Origin: Lamellibrachia satsuma
Lineage: Eukaryota; Annelida; Polychaeta; Sabellida; Siboglinidae
DNA: 64,000 bases
Assembly (NCBI GenBank): GCA_033239005.1
Contig: BSQZ01000009.1
Span: forward strand, 3,094,252-3,158,251
Direction of reading: 5' to 3'
Below, piece after piece: positions 36,000 to 49,600 of this stretch. The notes below the pieces were generated by a model. That model saw only the letters and a list, made by a program, of their open reading frames with translations. It was not told the DNA's origin and made no database searches. Made by a program: the position numbers and the translations under genes. Numbering within the stretch: the first letter of the stretch is position 1; the number at the start of each line of letters is the position of its first letter.

Positions 36000-36546
36000 G
36001 CCACCTTCCATATATATGTTCGCCTGTCTTTACATGGCCAAGTGATACCAGTTAATATTCACTGTAAGTGTTTACAATTTGGTTTAATAAACATATTTAT
36101 TCAGTGCACCTGTAATATTCACAGGAACTTGTTGAAACTAGGGCTAGTTTTAACACTAATTGACAATTCATAATTCGGGTGTAAAACAGTTAAAAACCGT
36201 CGTCAAATATTAGCTCCATGTGGACCCTTATAAGTTGACCCAGTGCTTTGATCAACTGGTTATATAAATAATTTTACATTTAGACAAGAATGATATATGT
36301 TGGCCAATTTTACATGGCCAATTGATACCATTTAATATTCACTAAATGTTTTAATTTGGTTTAATAAACATATTTATTCATTACACCTGTAATATTCACA
36401 TTGTCATCTGGAACTTGTTGAAACTGGGGTTAGTTTTAACACTAGTTAACAATTCATCATTCGGGTGAAAAACGGTTAAACCATCCTCAAATGTTAACTT
36501 CACATGGACCCGTTACAAGTTGCCCAGTGTTTTGACAACTGGTTGC
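36000..36546. repeat. Imperfect direct repeat of about 240 bp, right-copy partner
   Basis: Same two blocks as 2,885-3,400. It carries an additional stretch near 36,186-36,250 that is shortened in the left copy. Confidence 0.65.
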
Positions 36547-36547
36547 A

Positions 36548-38218
36548 TAAATGAATTTATGTGATGGGGGTCGGTCACAGAGGGTGACCTAGTGGCGGAG
36601 TGACCCCTCCGATATCATATGAATTATATTGAAGACAGTAGTGGTACAGATAGTACTAGTAGTCGGTAGCTGATAGGCATGAGATACTAATTATGTATAA
36701 ACACTTTTTCTCTGTAGTTTGGTACACGAGGTTTTACATTAACACTTTTCCCTCATCTGGCACTGAGTTTTTCAGTAGTGTACACAGAGTTTTTAGTGTG
36801 AGTACTTGTTAGTAGTACATTTAGTGTGGCTCTTGGCCTTACCTCTCAGTCTGATGTGTTAGTAGTTTTTGGTTGATTAATGTATAGAGCAGAGGGCAGA
36901 GTGACCCCCACCGATATCATATGAATTATATTGAAGACAGTAGTGGTACAGATAGTACTGGTAGTCGGTAGCTGATAGGCATGAGATACTAATTATGTAT
37001 AAACACTTTTTGGGGGCCGGCATGCTTGCTGAGATTATTTGATGTATCTTATTTTGATGATGAATGCTTGCCTAATTTCCTGCTACTTAATTAATAAATC
37101 TAAATGTCATTCCTTGGCCTATTTCAATCTACGCTGGACTTGTGTTGTTATTTTGCATAAATGAATTTATGTGACAGTGGCGCGTAAAGGATTTTATACG
37201 AGATAACAAGGCAATGAAGGTGATTTGAGGTTAGACCTTTTATAGTAGACAGAGTATTAGCCTAATTACTCGCTCATGCATAGGGATACACCAACCACAT
37301 GACCTAGAGCCAGCCTCTCTCGATTTCCAAGTCAGCTTGTGTCGTTGTGAGACCTTTGCGCTGCAAATATTTCCGAATATGTATTGTTACTGGTTAATCA
37401 TTATCGCTGAATTTGTTGATTTTATTGCAAAATCAGTTTTGTTGTTCGGTATTCCGCTCTATTTGAAAAATCCCACCCACCCTCCCTTATATTGCATTAA
37501 CAGTTGTTACCCAGTTGTTATCTAATAAATCAAGTCTTGTATTATGTGTAGATACACTGTGAAACACTGAAGACAGAGAGGTAGTTCACAAAGTTTTTTA
37601 ATTTTTTTACGCTTTTCCCTGTTATAGTTTGGTACACGAAGTTTTGCATTAACGCTTTTCCCTCCACTGAGTTTTCAGTAGTGTACACAGGGTTTTTAGT
37701 CCAGGTTCTTTTCACGAGTACATTTGTGTGGCTGTTTGGCCCTACCTCTCGGACTTATGTGTTATTAGTTATAGGTTGACTAATGTCTAGATACGTAACA
37801 CCTTTATACATTGTGTGTTGTGTTAACATAATTTTCATTATGAATTGTTCACGAATGTTGGGTGGTTAGCCCACTTTTTTCATTTATCATGTTTGGCTGG
37901 GGGATCGAGTACCCCAGCCTTTCTGTTTGTACATGTATGTGTATGGTTAGTTCACGGCGGAGTGACCCCCACCGATACCATGTGAATTGTATATAAGTCA
38001 GTAGTGGTACATATAGTACTGGTAGTGGGTACCTGATAGGCATGATTTACTAATTATGTGTAAACACCTTTTGGGGGCCGGCATGCTTGCTGAGATTATT
38101 TGATGTATCTTATTTTGATGGTGTATGCTTGCCTAATTTCCTGCTCCTTAATTAATAAATCTAAATGTCATTCTTTGGCCTAATTCAATCTACGCTGGAC
38201 TTGTGTTGTTATTTTGCA
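36548..38218. mobile_element. Insertion made of two head-to-tail related units (610 and 1,061 bp)
   Basis: Absent from the paralogous site near 3,388. Unit 1 (36,548-37,157) and unit 2 (37,158-38,218) both begin TAAATGAATTTATGTGA and end TTGTGTTGTTATTTTGCA. TTGCA precedes unit 1 and also closes each unit, so it could be a 5-bp target duplication. The units share GGGGGCCGGCATGCTTGCTG, CTACGCTGGACTTGTG and TAGTTTGGTACACG blocks. GTGACCCC-containing blocks occur three times. TGGCGCGTAAAGGAT at about 37,177 resembles a primer-binding site, so a short LTR-type element with unequal recombination is one reading. No protein is encoded. Confidence 0.6.
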
Positions 38219-38399
38219 AAAGTAATTTTACATTTAGACAAGAATGATGTGAACGTTTTCCTTTACCGGTCTGATAAGTCGATCAGTATTATTGTTTATG
38301 TGGCAGTAACATACATAGTCATGTTGTGTCGGAGTTAGGTTGTGGATATGTGATTGGCTTCAGAGGTCACATTCAGTTTGCAGTGAAACCAAGGAGGAG

Positions 38400-38960
38400 G
38401 TTGATGTTTAAATGTTGACCTATGGACCAACCAACTACTTAAAGGTCTCTCCTCACTTTTTTTGGCTAGTCTCATTTCAAAATCATTTTGTAAAAAATCA
38501 AACCTACCTAGTATCCCCTGCAACATGCTAGCTCATTTGTGCAACTTTTGTATTTGTTTTTTGGTGAAATCAACAGACATACTATTAAATGACTTAATGT
38601 TTGGTCAAACATTAATTCTCGGGAAAATGGAAATGCTAAAAACTCAGGAATTTCACATTGGTGAAATTGTTTAACTTTGTCATGTGATGAGCGTGAGGAT
38701 GGAAGTCACTCTCAAGGTCGGCACTGACCTGCACAATGTTAGATTTTTTTACCACTATTTTGAACCTAACCAGATCTAACGATCAAAGTAAATTCTTTCG
38801 ATCAGTAGAACAAAAATACACATCTTAAAAATTAAATCAACTACTTATGTTACATAAACTATTCACACACTACATATTTAGCCATCAATGAACTGGATTT
38901 GCGATGAGCTAAATCAGTTGAGGAAGGAGTTTTAATTAGGGCAGTACAATTAACCCCTTC
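38400..38960. repeat. Dispersed non-coding repeat, right-copy partner of 3,590-4,110
   Basis: Near-identical to 3,590-4,110 and more distantly similar to 51,780-52,600. Confidence 0.65.
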
Positions 38961-39065
38961 AAGTTTAATTATTCCTGAAGATACTTCTTGATTAATGCAC
39001 TTTAGTAAAACTAAATATAGCTAAGTGCATCACACCCCAAAATGAAACTGCCTTTTTGGTGCATT

Positions 39066-39430
39066 TGTAGCATATTTAACAAGATTTAACAAGAATGCCA
39101 TCCCAAACAACAAGTTCCAGATGGCAAGTGGACAAGGAAGCCATTGGCTTATCGAGAGTCCAACAATTTTCTCATCTGTGTAGCCCACCCTTATCAAATA
39201 TCTGTCAATTCTATTTTTAAACATATTCACACTACTAGCATTAACACAATCATTTGGCAGTTTGTTCCATTCATTTATTACCCTCTATGAGAAAGAGTAC
39301 TTTCTCATGTCCAACCTACACTGCTCCTTATCTAATGCTGCTTTGTGTCCTCTGGTTCTACTGCCTTCTTTAAGTTTGAGGAACATATTCCTATCAATAT
39401 CCTCATAACCGTTCCCTATTTTAAATACTT
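39066..39430 (-). mobile_element. LINE 3'-end fragment (minus strand)
   Basis: The minus strand reads SRTRGHKAAL, RRVINEWNKLP-like with one stop, SVNMFKNRIDRYLIRVGYTD, then the tail TGGCTTCCTTGTCCACTTGC. It is the same family as 13,573-13,920. The left copy of the duplication keeps only the outer 80 bp near 4,245-4,330, so about 300 bp were deleted there and not inserted here. Confidence 0.75.
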
Positions 39431-39449
39431 CTATTTGGTCTCTTCTTAT

Positions 39450-42130
39450 ATCTAAAGTTATTTCTAGCCGATTGCATCAGAATCCAACTTTCCAACATGT
39501 TGCTCGTGTATCTGGTCATGCCGTTGGAGTTGCAACTGTGCAACACATACAAGACAAAGTTGCAACCGAAGTTGTCTTTTACGACCATGGACCTACTCCG
39601 TCTTCAGATCATTAACCCGCACTGTGTGAAATACAACGTATGGGTTGTCTATCACCCCCTCCTCTGTGTCCAGCAAGTCATCCGGATTAATATCGGAATT
39701 TTATGTCGAGCTAGAACACTTATTCACCGAAGCAGCCATATCTGTTGTGCCCACCATCATTGCAGGGGATTTCAATGTACACTTCGACAATGAAGCTAAA
39801 TCAGAACCACTACGCAATCTACTAGAATCGTTCAACCTGACACAACATGTACTTTCGCCAACGCACCACAGTGGTCATATTCTAGATCTGGTGGTTAGTA
39901 GTAGTGGTAGCAACTTAATTTCCTCCGTTACAGTTATTCCAGACCCTGTGTCAGATCACCATCGAATTGAAATAGCAATCAGTACCGTGGCAAGACCTTT
40001 GTGGTGGGGATGACTGCAAAACGGAATTTCCGGAATAATGACAACGTTGCACTCAGAAGTGAAATAGAGCGTGTTTGTGTAGATATGACAACGTGTGGTA
40101 AAGATCAGCAGGTGGAAGAACTGGTGGCGACGTATAACAACAACTTAACCATGTGTCTCAATAAACACGCTCCGAAACAACATTCCCCACCCCTGGTACT
40201 ATGTGGATATAGCAGATGCCCGCGAAAGGAGACGCAAACTAGAAAATCTGTGGAGGAGGACCAAGCTAGAGGGAAAATGGGATATTTCCAAGAACGTTTA
40301 GAACGCTGACAACACAAGTATGTTTCGCATTCTGCGATCGCTTGCAGTCCATCAAATGCAACTTCCCGAATTCAATTCAACGAAGGAAAGTTGTGATGCA
40401 TTTTCACGTTACTTCCAAGAGAAGATTGAGAAGCTGCTTAATAGCTTGCATTGCCACACTGCCGTAGATCATTCAGTGGACGAGACACCCTGTTTTAGTG
40501 TCTCTCTCGAAGTGTTCGAGTCTACTAATACAGCCAAGATAGCGTCTATTCTCGCCAACACAGATAAGACGTGCGCGCTTAATCCCCTTTCCCACTAAAC
40601 AACCGAAGGATAACATAGACTCTATTGTGCCTATCGTCACATGCATTACAAATGCCTCTCTAGTGAATGCAGTTATGCCTGGGCTGCTTAAGCAGGCAAT
40701 TGTTCGGCCATTGCTAAAGAAACCATCACTCGATAAGTACACACTGAACAACTACCGTCCAGTTAGCAATCTAAGTCATCTATCCAAGGTCATCGAGAAA
40801 GTTATTGCCCGAAGGATCATCTGTCATATTTCTGATTAGCGAATGCAGGATTGTTTCCAAACAGCTTACCGGAAAAATAATTCAATTGAAACCGCATTGT
40901 TATGTGTTACAAATGCCATGAAAGTCATGATGGATAACAGACAAGGTACAGAACTTGTGCTCATCGACTTTAGTGCCGCCTTTGATACAATCAACCACAA
41001 GATAATGATTCAGCGGCTACGCTTGCTTTATGGCATTGTGGGCAAAGCGCTTGGCTGGTTGCAATCTTATATGCAGAATCTGACTCGGCGAGTAGTCATT
41101 CGTGATGCGTCATCGAACACAACATGTTTGACATCGGGTGTCCCGCAGGGTTCGGTGCTTGGACCATTGCTAATCTCGCTGTACGTCCAACCCATCGTCG
41201 ATATCATCAGAGCGCATGGACTTTCGTTTCATCATTACGCGGATGATCTGCAGTTGCACTGTCACTTTGACCTAACTGCGACAGCTTTGGCTACTACGCT
41301 GCGACGTATGGAAGACTGTTTGGATGTTGTGAAACAGTGGATGACATCAAACTGCCTGTGCATGAACGACAATAAAACGGAATATCTCCCTGTGGTACCC
41401 AGGGCTGCAGCTGCGCTCGTTGGCAGCAATGTAATACACGTAGGTGATGTCACAATTATTGCGTCACGATCTGTTCGTAACCTTGGTGTCGTCACATATC
41501 GACACCTTGATCTTAAGAAGCAAGTGTCAAGCATCGTCAGTGTGTGTTCGTTCCCTATCCGCCGCATTAACCGGATGAGCCGTTATCTTCAAGTGACGAC
41601 AAAGGAACGTGTCAATGCCATCACGGCTTGACTACTGCAATTTTCTTCTATATGGTACTTGTGTTAACAACATTGCTTGCCTGCAGAGGATGCACAATTC
41701 GGATGCGAGGTTAATCTTAGGCCGGCCACTTTTGTGCATTCTTCACTGGCTCCCTGTAGCGCCCAGAATCAAGTTTAAGCTCTTATAGTGTTTACATATA
41801 GAGCTGTGGATGATGATGCACCAAAATACCTATGTGATCTTGTATGCCCGTATACACCAACAAGAGTCTTGCGCTCTGCTAACATTAACATGTTAACTGT
41901 TCAGCGGACTAACGTCAAAGCTGGAGACTGTTCGTTTACGGTCGCTGCGGCGACTCTATAGAACACTCTGCCAGTTGACATTAAAATGTCAGACACTCTC
42001 TCCACTTTCAAGGCATGCCTAAAGACTCACTTTTATAAACTCTCTAAGTTATACATTCTAGTTCCTGCTTTAATATAGTTATGTTATAATTATCAACTTA
42101 TTTACATGTTTATTTGTTATAGTGTAACTA
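39450..42130 (+). mobile_element. CR1/jockey-like LINE, 5'-truncated (copy 2)
   Basis: Partner of 4,225-6,960 but better preserved. The RT frame 40,843-41,631 holds [29 protein letters not shown] and the catalytic HHYADDLQLHCH. Private lesions: a CAG-to-TAG stop at 40,837-40,839, a frameshift near 40,590 (NPLSH), short deletions in the 3' tail near 41,720, and a stop at the former WNTLP motif (41,955). The endonuclease part (39,645-40,013) has IIAGDFNVHFD and DPVSDHHRIEIA in one open frame, where copy 1 has a stop. Confidence 0.85.
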
Positions 42131-42429
42131 CTTATACATTAGTTAAGTTATATATATATGTACACACATGTATCTAGTAATTATGATCTACAACACAGGT
42201 CTAAATAATTGTTACAATAATGATTACTGTTACAATATATAAACAGCTGAAACAATTTAATCTAATGTTGTGGCAAACTTAAATTTGGTCTCCTCTAAAT
42301 TTTCCTGTCTCAACCCATAGCTAAGGTATTTCCAAGTTCTGTGAACGTTTTAATTGCTCTTTGTCTCGTGGTCAGGCATCAGGGCCTTCCCATGTCACTT
42401 AGAGAAAGGTTTTTATTAAACTAATGCAT

Positions 42430-43462
42430 CACGCCAGTGCTGGCAATGGAATGGATACGAGTCGTCAAGAAGGACATAGTTACAGTGCAGGCAATGGAAT
42501 GGATACGAGTCGTCAAGAAGGACATAGTTACAGTGCAGGCAATGTAATGGATACGAGTCGTCAAGAAGGACATAGTTACAGTGCAGGCAATGGAATGGAT
42601 ACGAGTCGTCAAGAAGGACATAGTTACAGTGCAGGCAATGGAATGGATACGAGTCGTCAAGAAGGACATAGTTACAGTGCAGGCAATGGAATGGATACGA
42701 GTCGTCAAGAAGGACATAGTTACAGTGCAGGCAATGGAATGGATACGAGTCGTCAAGAAGGACATAGTTACAGTGCAGGCAATGGAATGGATACGAGTCG
42801 TCAAGGACATAGTTACAGTGCAGGCAATGGAATGGATACGAGTCGTCAAGAAGGACATAGTTACAGTGCAGGCAATGGAATGGATACGATTCGTCAAGAA
42901 GGACATAGTTACAGTGCAGGCAATGGAATGGATACGGGTCGTCAAGAAGGACAGAGTTACAGTGCTGGCAATGGAATGGATACGAGTCATCAAGAAGGAC
43001 AGAATTACAGTGCTGGCAATGGAATGGACACGAGTTGTGAAGAAGGACAGAGTTACAATGCTGGCAACAGAATGGACATGAGTAGTCAAGAAAGACAGAG
43101 TTATGGTGCTGGCATTGTAATGGACACGAGTCATCAAGAAGGACAGAGTTACAATGCTGGCAACAGAATAGACACGAGTCGTCAAGAAGGACAGAGTTAC
43201 AGTGCAGGCAATGGAATGGATACGAGTCGTCAAGAAGGACATAGTTACAGTGCAGGCAATGGAATGGATACGAGTCGTCAAGAAGGACATAGTTACAGTG
43301 CAGGCAATGGAATGGATACGAGTCGTCAAGAAGGACATAGTTACAGTGCTGGCAATGGAATGGACACGAGTCATCAAGAAGGACAGATTTACAATGCTGG
43401 CAGAATTATGGTGCTGGCAATGGAATGGATACGGGTCGTCAAGAAGGACATAATTACAGTGG
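42430..43462. repeat. 48-bp minisatellite, about 21 units (right copy)
   Basis: More homogeneous than the left array at its start (SYSAGNGMDTSRQEGH repeated). A diverged block at 42,940-43,190 (variants such as SYNAGNRMDMSSQERQ) is followed by homogeneous units again. Open in several frames on both strands for the reason given for 7,322-8,275. Confidence 0.85.
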
Positions 43463-44289
43463 CAGGGCTGGGTCCAATTATGTAATTGTAATTGTAATTG
43501 TAATTGATTACAAAATAGTGTAATTGTAATTGATTATGGTTTCGAAATTTTGCTGTAATTGTTTTATTTTGTATAACTGAAACTTTATTTAAGTTACTAT
43601 CAATTACAGTATGCTTCAAATCACAAACTACCTGAACAAACTGTCGATAAAAATGTTTTTTAAAGTTAGAGTATTCACTGTCTGGTGGGTACTGTTCTAT
43701 GGTGCTAGTGGTGGGTAGCCTTAGCGATTAGCCTTTTCAATAAGCTGGTAACAGTCAGGAAGCAATAAACAATGCACAGACATTGTCAGACAATGTCTAA
43801 GCTGGTATTCAAACAACATGGTAAGACCTGTAGCCTGATATTGCTTCAGAAAATATCAGCTCAGTTAAATATTGCAGAGTTAGCAAGCCAATTACAGCCC
43901 TTGTGTTGTGGTGGCCTGGAGACAGGTCAGGTGCCAAGGACCATTTATATGCCTCTCTCCCCATTCCCAACTCACACAAAGCAAAGGGCAGACCAATTAA
44001 GAATGTTAGCTTAGAGCAGGAGCTACAATCTCAAAGTAAACACAACATACCCTATTATTAGTATTTTCCAGACAAATGTAAGAAATGCGCACTGATAAAT
44101 GTCTGCAAAACTAGAAAGGATGCTTAGGGAACTACAAATAAATATTGTATAGAGATGTGGGATTTTGTTCACATTCCATATTATGTGATTTTGTCTGTAA
44201 GGAATATATCCTGTAGGATTGTCTGTATACTGTACTGTATTTTTATATAATAAAAATGTTGTTATGTTGTGTAATTGGACCCACCCCTG
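43463..44289. mobile_element. Non-autonomous hAT transposon splitting the minisatellite
   Basis: Starts CAGGGCTGGGTCCAATTA and ends TAATTGGACCCACCCCTG (one mismatch). Internal sequence is the reverse complement of 29,109-30,150, for example the block around 43,640-43,790. Flanking 8-mers differ (TACAGTGG left, AGAATGGA right), so no target duplication is visible; turnover of the surrounding array may have erased it. Confidence 0.85.
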
Positions 44290-44745
44290 AGAATGGAATG
44301 GATACAAGTCGTCAACGACAGAGTTACAGTGCAGGCCATAGAATGGATACGAGTCATCAAGGACGTAGTTACAGTGCGGGCAATGGAATGGATACGAGTC
44401 ATCAAGGACAGAGTTACAGTGCAGGCCATAGAATGGATACGAGTCATCAAGGACGTAGTTACAGTGCGGGCAATGGAATGGATACGAGTCATCAAGGACA
44501 GAGTTACAGTGCAGGCCATAGAATGGATACGAGTCATCAAGGACGTAGTTACAGTGCGGGCAATGGAATGGATACGAGTCATCAAGGACAGAGTTACAGT
44601 GCAGGCCATAGAATGGATACGAGTCATCAAGGACGTAGTTACAGTGCAGGCAATGGAATGGATACGAGTCATCAAGGATGGAGTTACAGTGTGGGCAATG
44701 AAATGGATACGAGTCATCAAGAAGGACAGAGTTACCAACACAGAT
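44290..44745. repeat. 45-bp minisatellite with 90-bp higher-order repeat
   Basis: Two 45-bp variants alternate, reading SYSAGHRMDTSHQGR and SYSAGNGMDTSHQGQ, giving about four 90-bp dimers. This higher-order order is not present in the left copy. Confidence 0.85.
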
Positions 44746-44769
44746 TGACGAAATAAAACAGGTGTCCAA

Positions 44770-45110
44770 AATATAATGAAGGAGATGAGAACCAAGAAGT
44801 GGAGATGGGCGGGGCACCTCGCTACAAGACATATAAGGGTGCCTCGCTACAAGACACATCAGGGCACCTCGCTACAAGACACAACATCAGATGGACCAAC
44901 TGACTGGACACCAAGATCGCATATAAGGAGAAGAGCAAAGGACAACAGGAGGTGGCGAGATGAAACCAGGAGTACAGCATAACACGGAAACAACTGGCCA
45001 AAGACACACAAGCCTGCAAGGTTGGTGAAGAGGCCTTCCTCCAGTATTGGATTGAAATAGGCTACACAGAACGTACTCAAAACACAGCAATCCATCCACT
45101 GCACGTTTTA
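44770..45110 (+). mobile_element. LINE ORF2 C-terminal tail (right copy)
   Basis: Partner of 8,305-8,720: MKEMRTKKWRWAGHLATR, fewer 24-bp units, then RRWRDETRSTA and a stop. Confidence 0.65.
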
Positions 45111-45271
45111 TTTACAGACCTTTTGGTCAAATAGAACAGGCAGTTGAGTAACTTTCTTCAAATTACGCAGCAGTTAGCAAACTACAAGCTATTTCAACAC
45201 TCTTGCCTATAAACATGCAGACACTCACCATTACAGATACGTTAAAAAAATAGTAGGATATAACACTATTG

Positions 45272-46632
45272 CCGTACTTATTCTGCTATGCTGTGTTGGT
45301 CACGGCATCATCAGGTGCAACAAGCAACATTAATTCACTGAACCTGCCACATGTTCACAACGCAAGTAAATTCTTTAAGGATGTTCAAGTGTGAAGCAGT
45401 AGTTTATATTATATTGATACTGTTTTATTTCGGGGTTAAATTTTTTAGCATTTGACACTTCTCCCATATTAGTCACTACTGCATCAAATATACGAACACA
45501 CTTATTTAGACAATTTTTTAACAAACCAAACTGTTGCAAAATGTATGATTTTATGTAGCACTGTGTGGTCCGGGACCATTCAAAGTGCGCTACAATTCAC
45601 ACCCATGGTATACCTATTCATTCCGACTGCAAAGGGAAAATTGCATAAGCAGCAAGAGAATTTAAACCATGCTCCTCTTGATCAAGTCTGATGTTCTAAC
45701 CACTGCACCACTATAATGAACAGCATACTATACTACTACAACCACTGGGATGACCTTATATGGACATATATTGATATCACCTGAAAAACCATGCTGTTTG
45801 CTCCTTGTCTATCATTTGCATAGATGCAGAAAATCTCTGGCAACTAAAGAACAGCAGATTAACAAACTCAGCGGCTTACAGTTGAGCCAATGAAACTTGT
45901 GTCACTAGAATGCATTATTTTTGCAAACTATAACAAATATAGCTTTGATAGTCGCATTATCTATCGAGATGACCTCTTCGAACTTACATAGATTATTGAT
46001 TAGATAATGGTTCCCTTTCAAAACACCACTCACAGCACTATGTTATCAAAACTAGGTTAGCCTACATAAAATCACAAATGTCATAAATAATCTTTCATGT
46101 GTTGCTACAGCCTTATGAGTAGGACCCTGATTAACCCCTGGAACAATAAGTTGCAGAAGGCCATTGTTTGGCAACGACACTGTGACAAACAAGCTTCAGT
46201 TGGTCAGGTTGCAAAAAAAACTTCTGCATACTATTCCACTTATAACTTAATGTTCACAATGCGTAGAGTTACTTAACAAGAATGCATTAGCCATGCAAGT
46301 GTCAATCTTTAACCAATTTACCATATCACAAACAATACAGCACCAATTTCTTAATAAACAAATTCCACATCCCACATTGAAAGTCAAATGTACTAGAATG
46401 ACTTGCTGTCTCATGAATTTAAAGCTCATCCAAACTCTATTTAAAACGAGCTTTCTCGGGGTCAAGACAACTCTAAATTACTGATCAGCCTGATTCAAAA
46501 CACTGTCTGAAAGTGTTCACATTTCTGGAAGTCTACAGCAGCTGGTCAGAGCCCACACAAGTTAGTCTCAACATTCTGAACCGTATCACAGAGACTGCCC
46601 ATGCTCTGTGGCCAACAAGACTTGTTCGCTTC
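45272..46632. other. Intergenic region between duplication and CYB5R 3' end
   Basis: No gene is seen. It contains the SINE-like piece at 45,640-45,725 and should hold the CYB5R 3' UTR, though no minus-strand AATAAA close to the stop was found. Confidence 0.4.
45640..45725 (-). mobile_element. tRNA-like (SINE-type) fragment
   Basis: The minus strand reads TGGTGCAGTGGTTAGAACAT (A-box-like) and GGTTTAAATTCTC (B-box-like) about 35 bases apart, as in the head of tRNA-derived SINEs. It cannot form a proper tRNA. A similar minus-strand piece (GCAGTTAGTGTGG, GGTTAGAATCC) is at 51,388-51,445. Confidence 0.4.
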
Positions 46633-49600
46633 CTAAAAGCAGAACCGGTTCTCCTTTGAGTAGCCGAGTTTGTCGAGGTTTGGTTCACAGGCATACTGCA
46701 GCATCGCTGGGGGTCCACACATGACAATGAGTGTTTCATCACCAGGGGGTGGCATATGTTCCTTGAGCATCTTGTCTGTCACGAAGCCTGTACTGAACTT
46801 CCAGCCTGGAAAAAACGTCTGGATATAGACTACTTTCACAACAAAAATATACAACTGTATGACTTGGTACATAGTTAATTTCTGTTTAATGAAGCAGCAT
46901 ACTTCTCCACCAAGTTAGATGAACATGGTTAATTTAAAATAGTAAAACCGTGTTTACAATGCTTTCCTGCAGCAATTACTCCGAGTTGTTTAACCATCTC
47001 AGAGTTGTTTAAATAACTCAAAGTTGTAAATCAAATAAACAGTAAACATGAACGGTCATTTCCATTATAATCATACCTTCATCACAAATGCCTAATATTG
47101 TGGAAACTACTTGAAGCTTTTGATTATATATAATACAGTGTCATATAGTGTTGGTACTATTGAGCTAGGTGGCAACACATTATAATACAGTGTCACATAG
47201 TGTTGGCACTATTCATCTAGGTGGCGACACATTATAATACAGTGTTACATAGTGTTGGTACCATTGAGCTAGTTGGCAACACATTATAAAACAGTGTCAC
47301 ATAGTGTTGGTACTATTGAGCTAGGTGGCAACACGTTATAATACAGTGTCACATAATGTTGGTACTATCGAGCTAGGTGGCAACACATTATAATACAGTG
47401 TTACATAGTGTTGGCACTATTCATCTAGGTGGCGACACATTTCACAAGGAGATACTTGCACACAAATTGACACACAATAAACTTAATTAAATCTAAGCAC
47501 TAAAATCTTCCAGACTTTATTCCATGACATAAGTTGAGGTATTATGATAAATTGTAACTCGTACCCTCTTCGGGGCGATCAAGGGTGTACCACACTTTGA
47601 GGCGGTCGGGGTAGTCTTCAACCAACTTGTCCAACTCGTCACGCAGCAGGATGTCCGTCTCCGTCTGTCACAAACACACGGGTGACTCATTAAAACTCCC
47701 TCATCAACTGATTTCTCCCATCATGAACCAGGTTCAGTGATGTTCAAATCTGCAGTGTGTTCAGGTAATACGGGCAGTCGGTGTAATAAAAGAGTGGGTA
47801 CTGAATTTTGACTGGACCCAGTCAAAAATAACTTAATAGCTTTTCCAATTATTGCACAAAAACTAAATCACAAATTAGTCTGTCGTAGTGGATACTAGAT
47901 CGGTTCATTATAAAATATTAAATGCAATAAATTATTAGAGCATTAATAAATAAATAAGCAAAATTATAAATAAGCATTAAATTGAGAGCATTAAATTGCA
48001 TGTAAATAATTTTAAAGTTATGTAGAAATTGAATGTCAACGCTGATGTGACATACCTGGTTGGCAAAGAGAAGGAACATCTTCAGGTTGTCTTTAGGGTT
48101 CTTGAGGGCTGCTCGGACCACCTGCAGCATTGGGGTGATCCCTGGGGGCACAAGGAGAAACACATCACTCTTCACACTTGGCACATCAGTCATAGTGACA
48201 GAATGAGTCGTTTACAGAAAAATTTATCTATAGGTAAAATTTAATGTTTAATGCGTCTAACTTGAAAAGCTCACATAAAATTCAAAGTTAATGAGATGGG
48301 CAATCACATGGTTTTGTGACGTAACTTGTGACATTCATTTATATTCAGTGAGTGATTTCCATGCACTGCTTCAGTTTAGCAGTCCATCACGTTTGAGGCG
48401 AGCGATCGCTTTCACTCCCTATCACTCGTGCAAATCAATAATTAGCCAATTGCTAAAATCGTTTGCCATCTACAAGTGTTCATCACAACAAGGAGTTTTT
48501 TAAGTATCAGATTTGATAGGAAAGTCTAGCCTCTTTTAAATCACGGTGTCCAATATCCAGCGAGGATCGTTTGGAGTTACCATATCAGCTGGGGGAGCTA
48601 TTAAACAAATGGCGATCACCGCCACCTGCACCGAGATTGCAAGAATGCCACCGAAGCCACAAGTAAACTAGCATCAATGTGTATTGTTTTTAAATGTCAT
48701 GCTGTTTAATGTCAAATTTAATAAAATGCATGTATACATGTACAGTTATAGAATATATTAAGGATCGACAATAGTTCGCTACGATCTGATTGACCGACTA
48801 CACCATAATGGGAATCGAAAATAATAACTTGGATCTGAGCAACCGAACATTTAAAAAAAAACAATATTAATAATTGGTCCACTTCGTCTTTCAACCGCTC
48901 TGAACATATAAATTTACGACGCACATCTCCGGCACCACTTAACATTGATTCAGTGTTTCATGTGCGGATGACGAATTCATATTTTTGTTTGGGTTGAGCG
49001 TTTGGCATAGTGAGTTTCACCCTATTTTATATTGGTCTTGCCTACTAATCTGCATTTAAGACTACCCCCTGTATATATCTGATTCTTATACAAGGCGTAT
49101 TTGTGAATATCTATTGTAATTTTTAAACCGCCTAAGTGAAGCTGAATACAATGCACTGCCACGGCACACTAGCCTTGCCTAGGCTACGTCTATGGTAATC
49201 GATGACATGTTGCAACTCAAAACCATTTCACCAATTGCAATGTATGAGGTTTACTAAAGTAAACATTTAGTTCATTGTACAAAAGTTATAGCAGCAACAA
49301 AGTACCTATTCAAATTTCACGGGGAAGAAACAGCAGAATCCTAACGGAAATGATGGCGCCACCACACGGTCAAAAAGCCAGCTAACAAATCGCTCGCCTA
49401 AATGAATTTAGCGATTTACTGCTCATCTGTTGTTTTCAAACGTGAAGCACTGGTTTAGCTTCACTTGTGTCACTATGGCGAGTGGTGGCGATGAACAATT
49501 TTCAGAATACAAAGTAAAATGTAATGATTTCGAACCGCTAGCGGCTTGTGATACCACAGAATCATCTTCGAATTCAGCTCTTTAGGCGCAGCTAAGTGAC

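Noticed and set aside
45640..45725. tRNA gene on the minus strand
   Set aside because: A-box- and B-box-like words are present, but no cloverleaf can be formed; called a SINE-like fragment instead.
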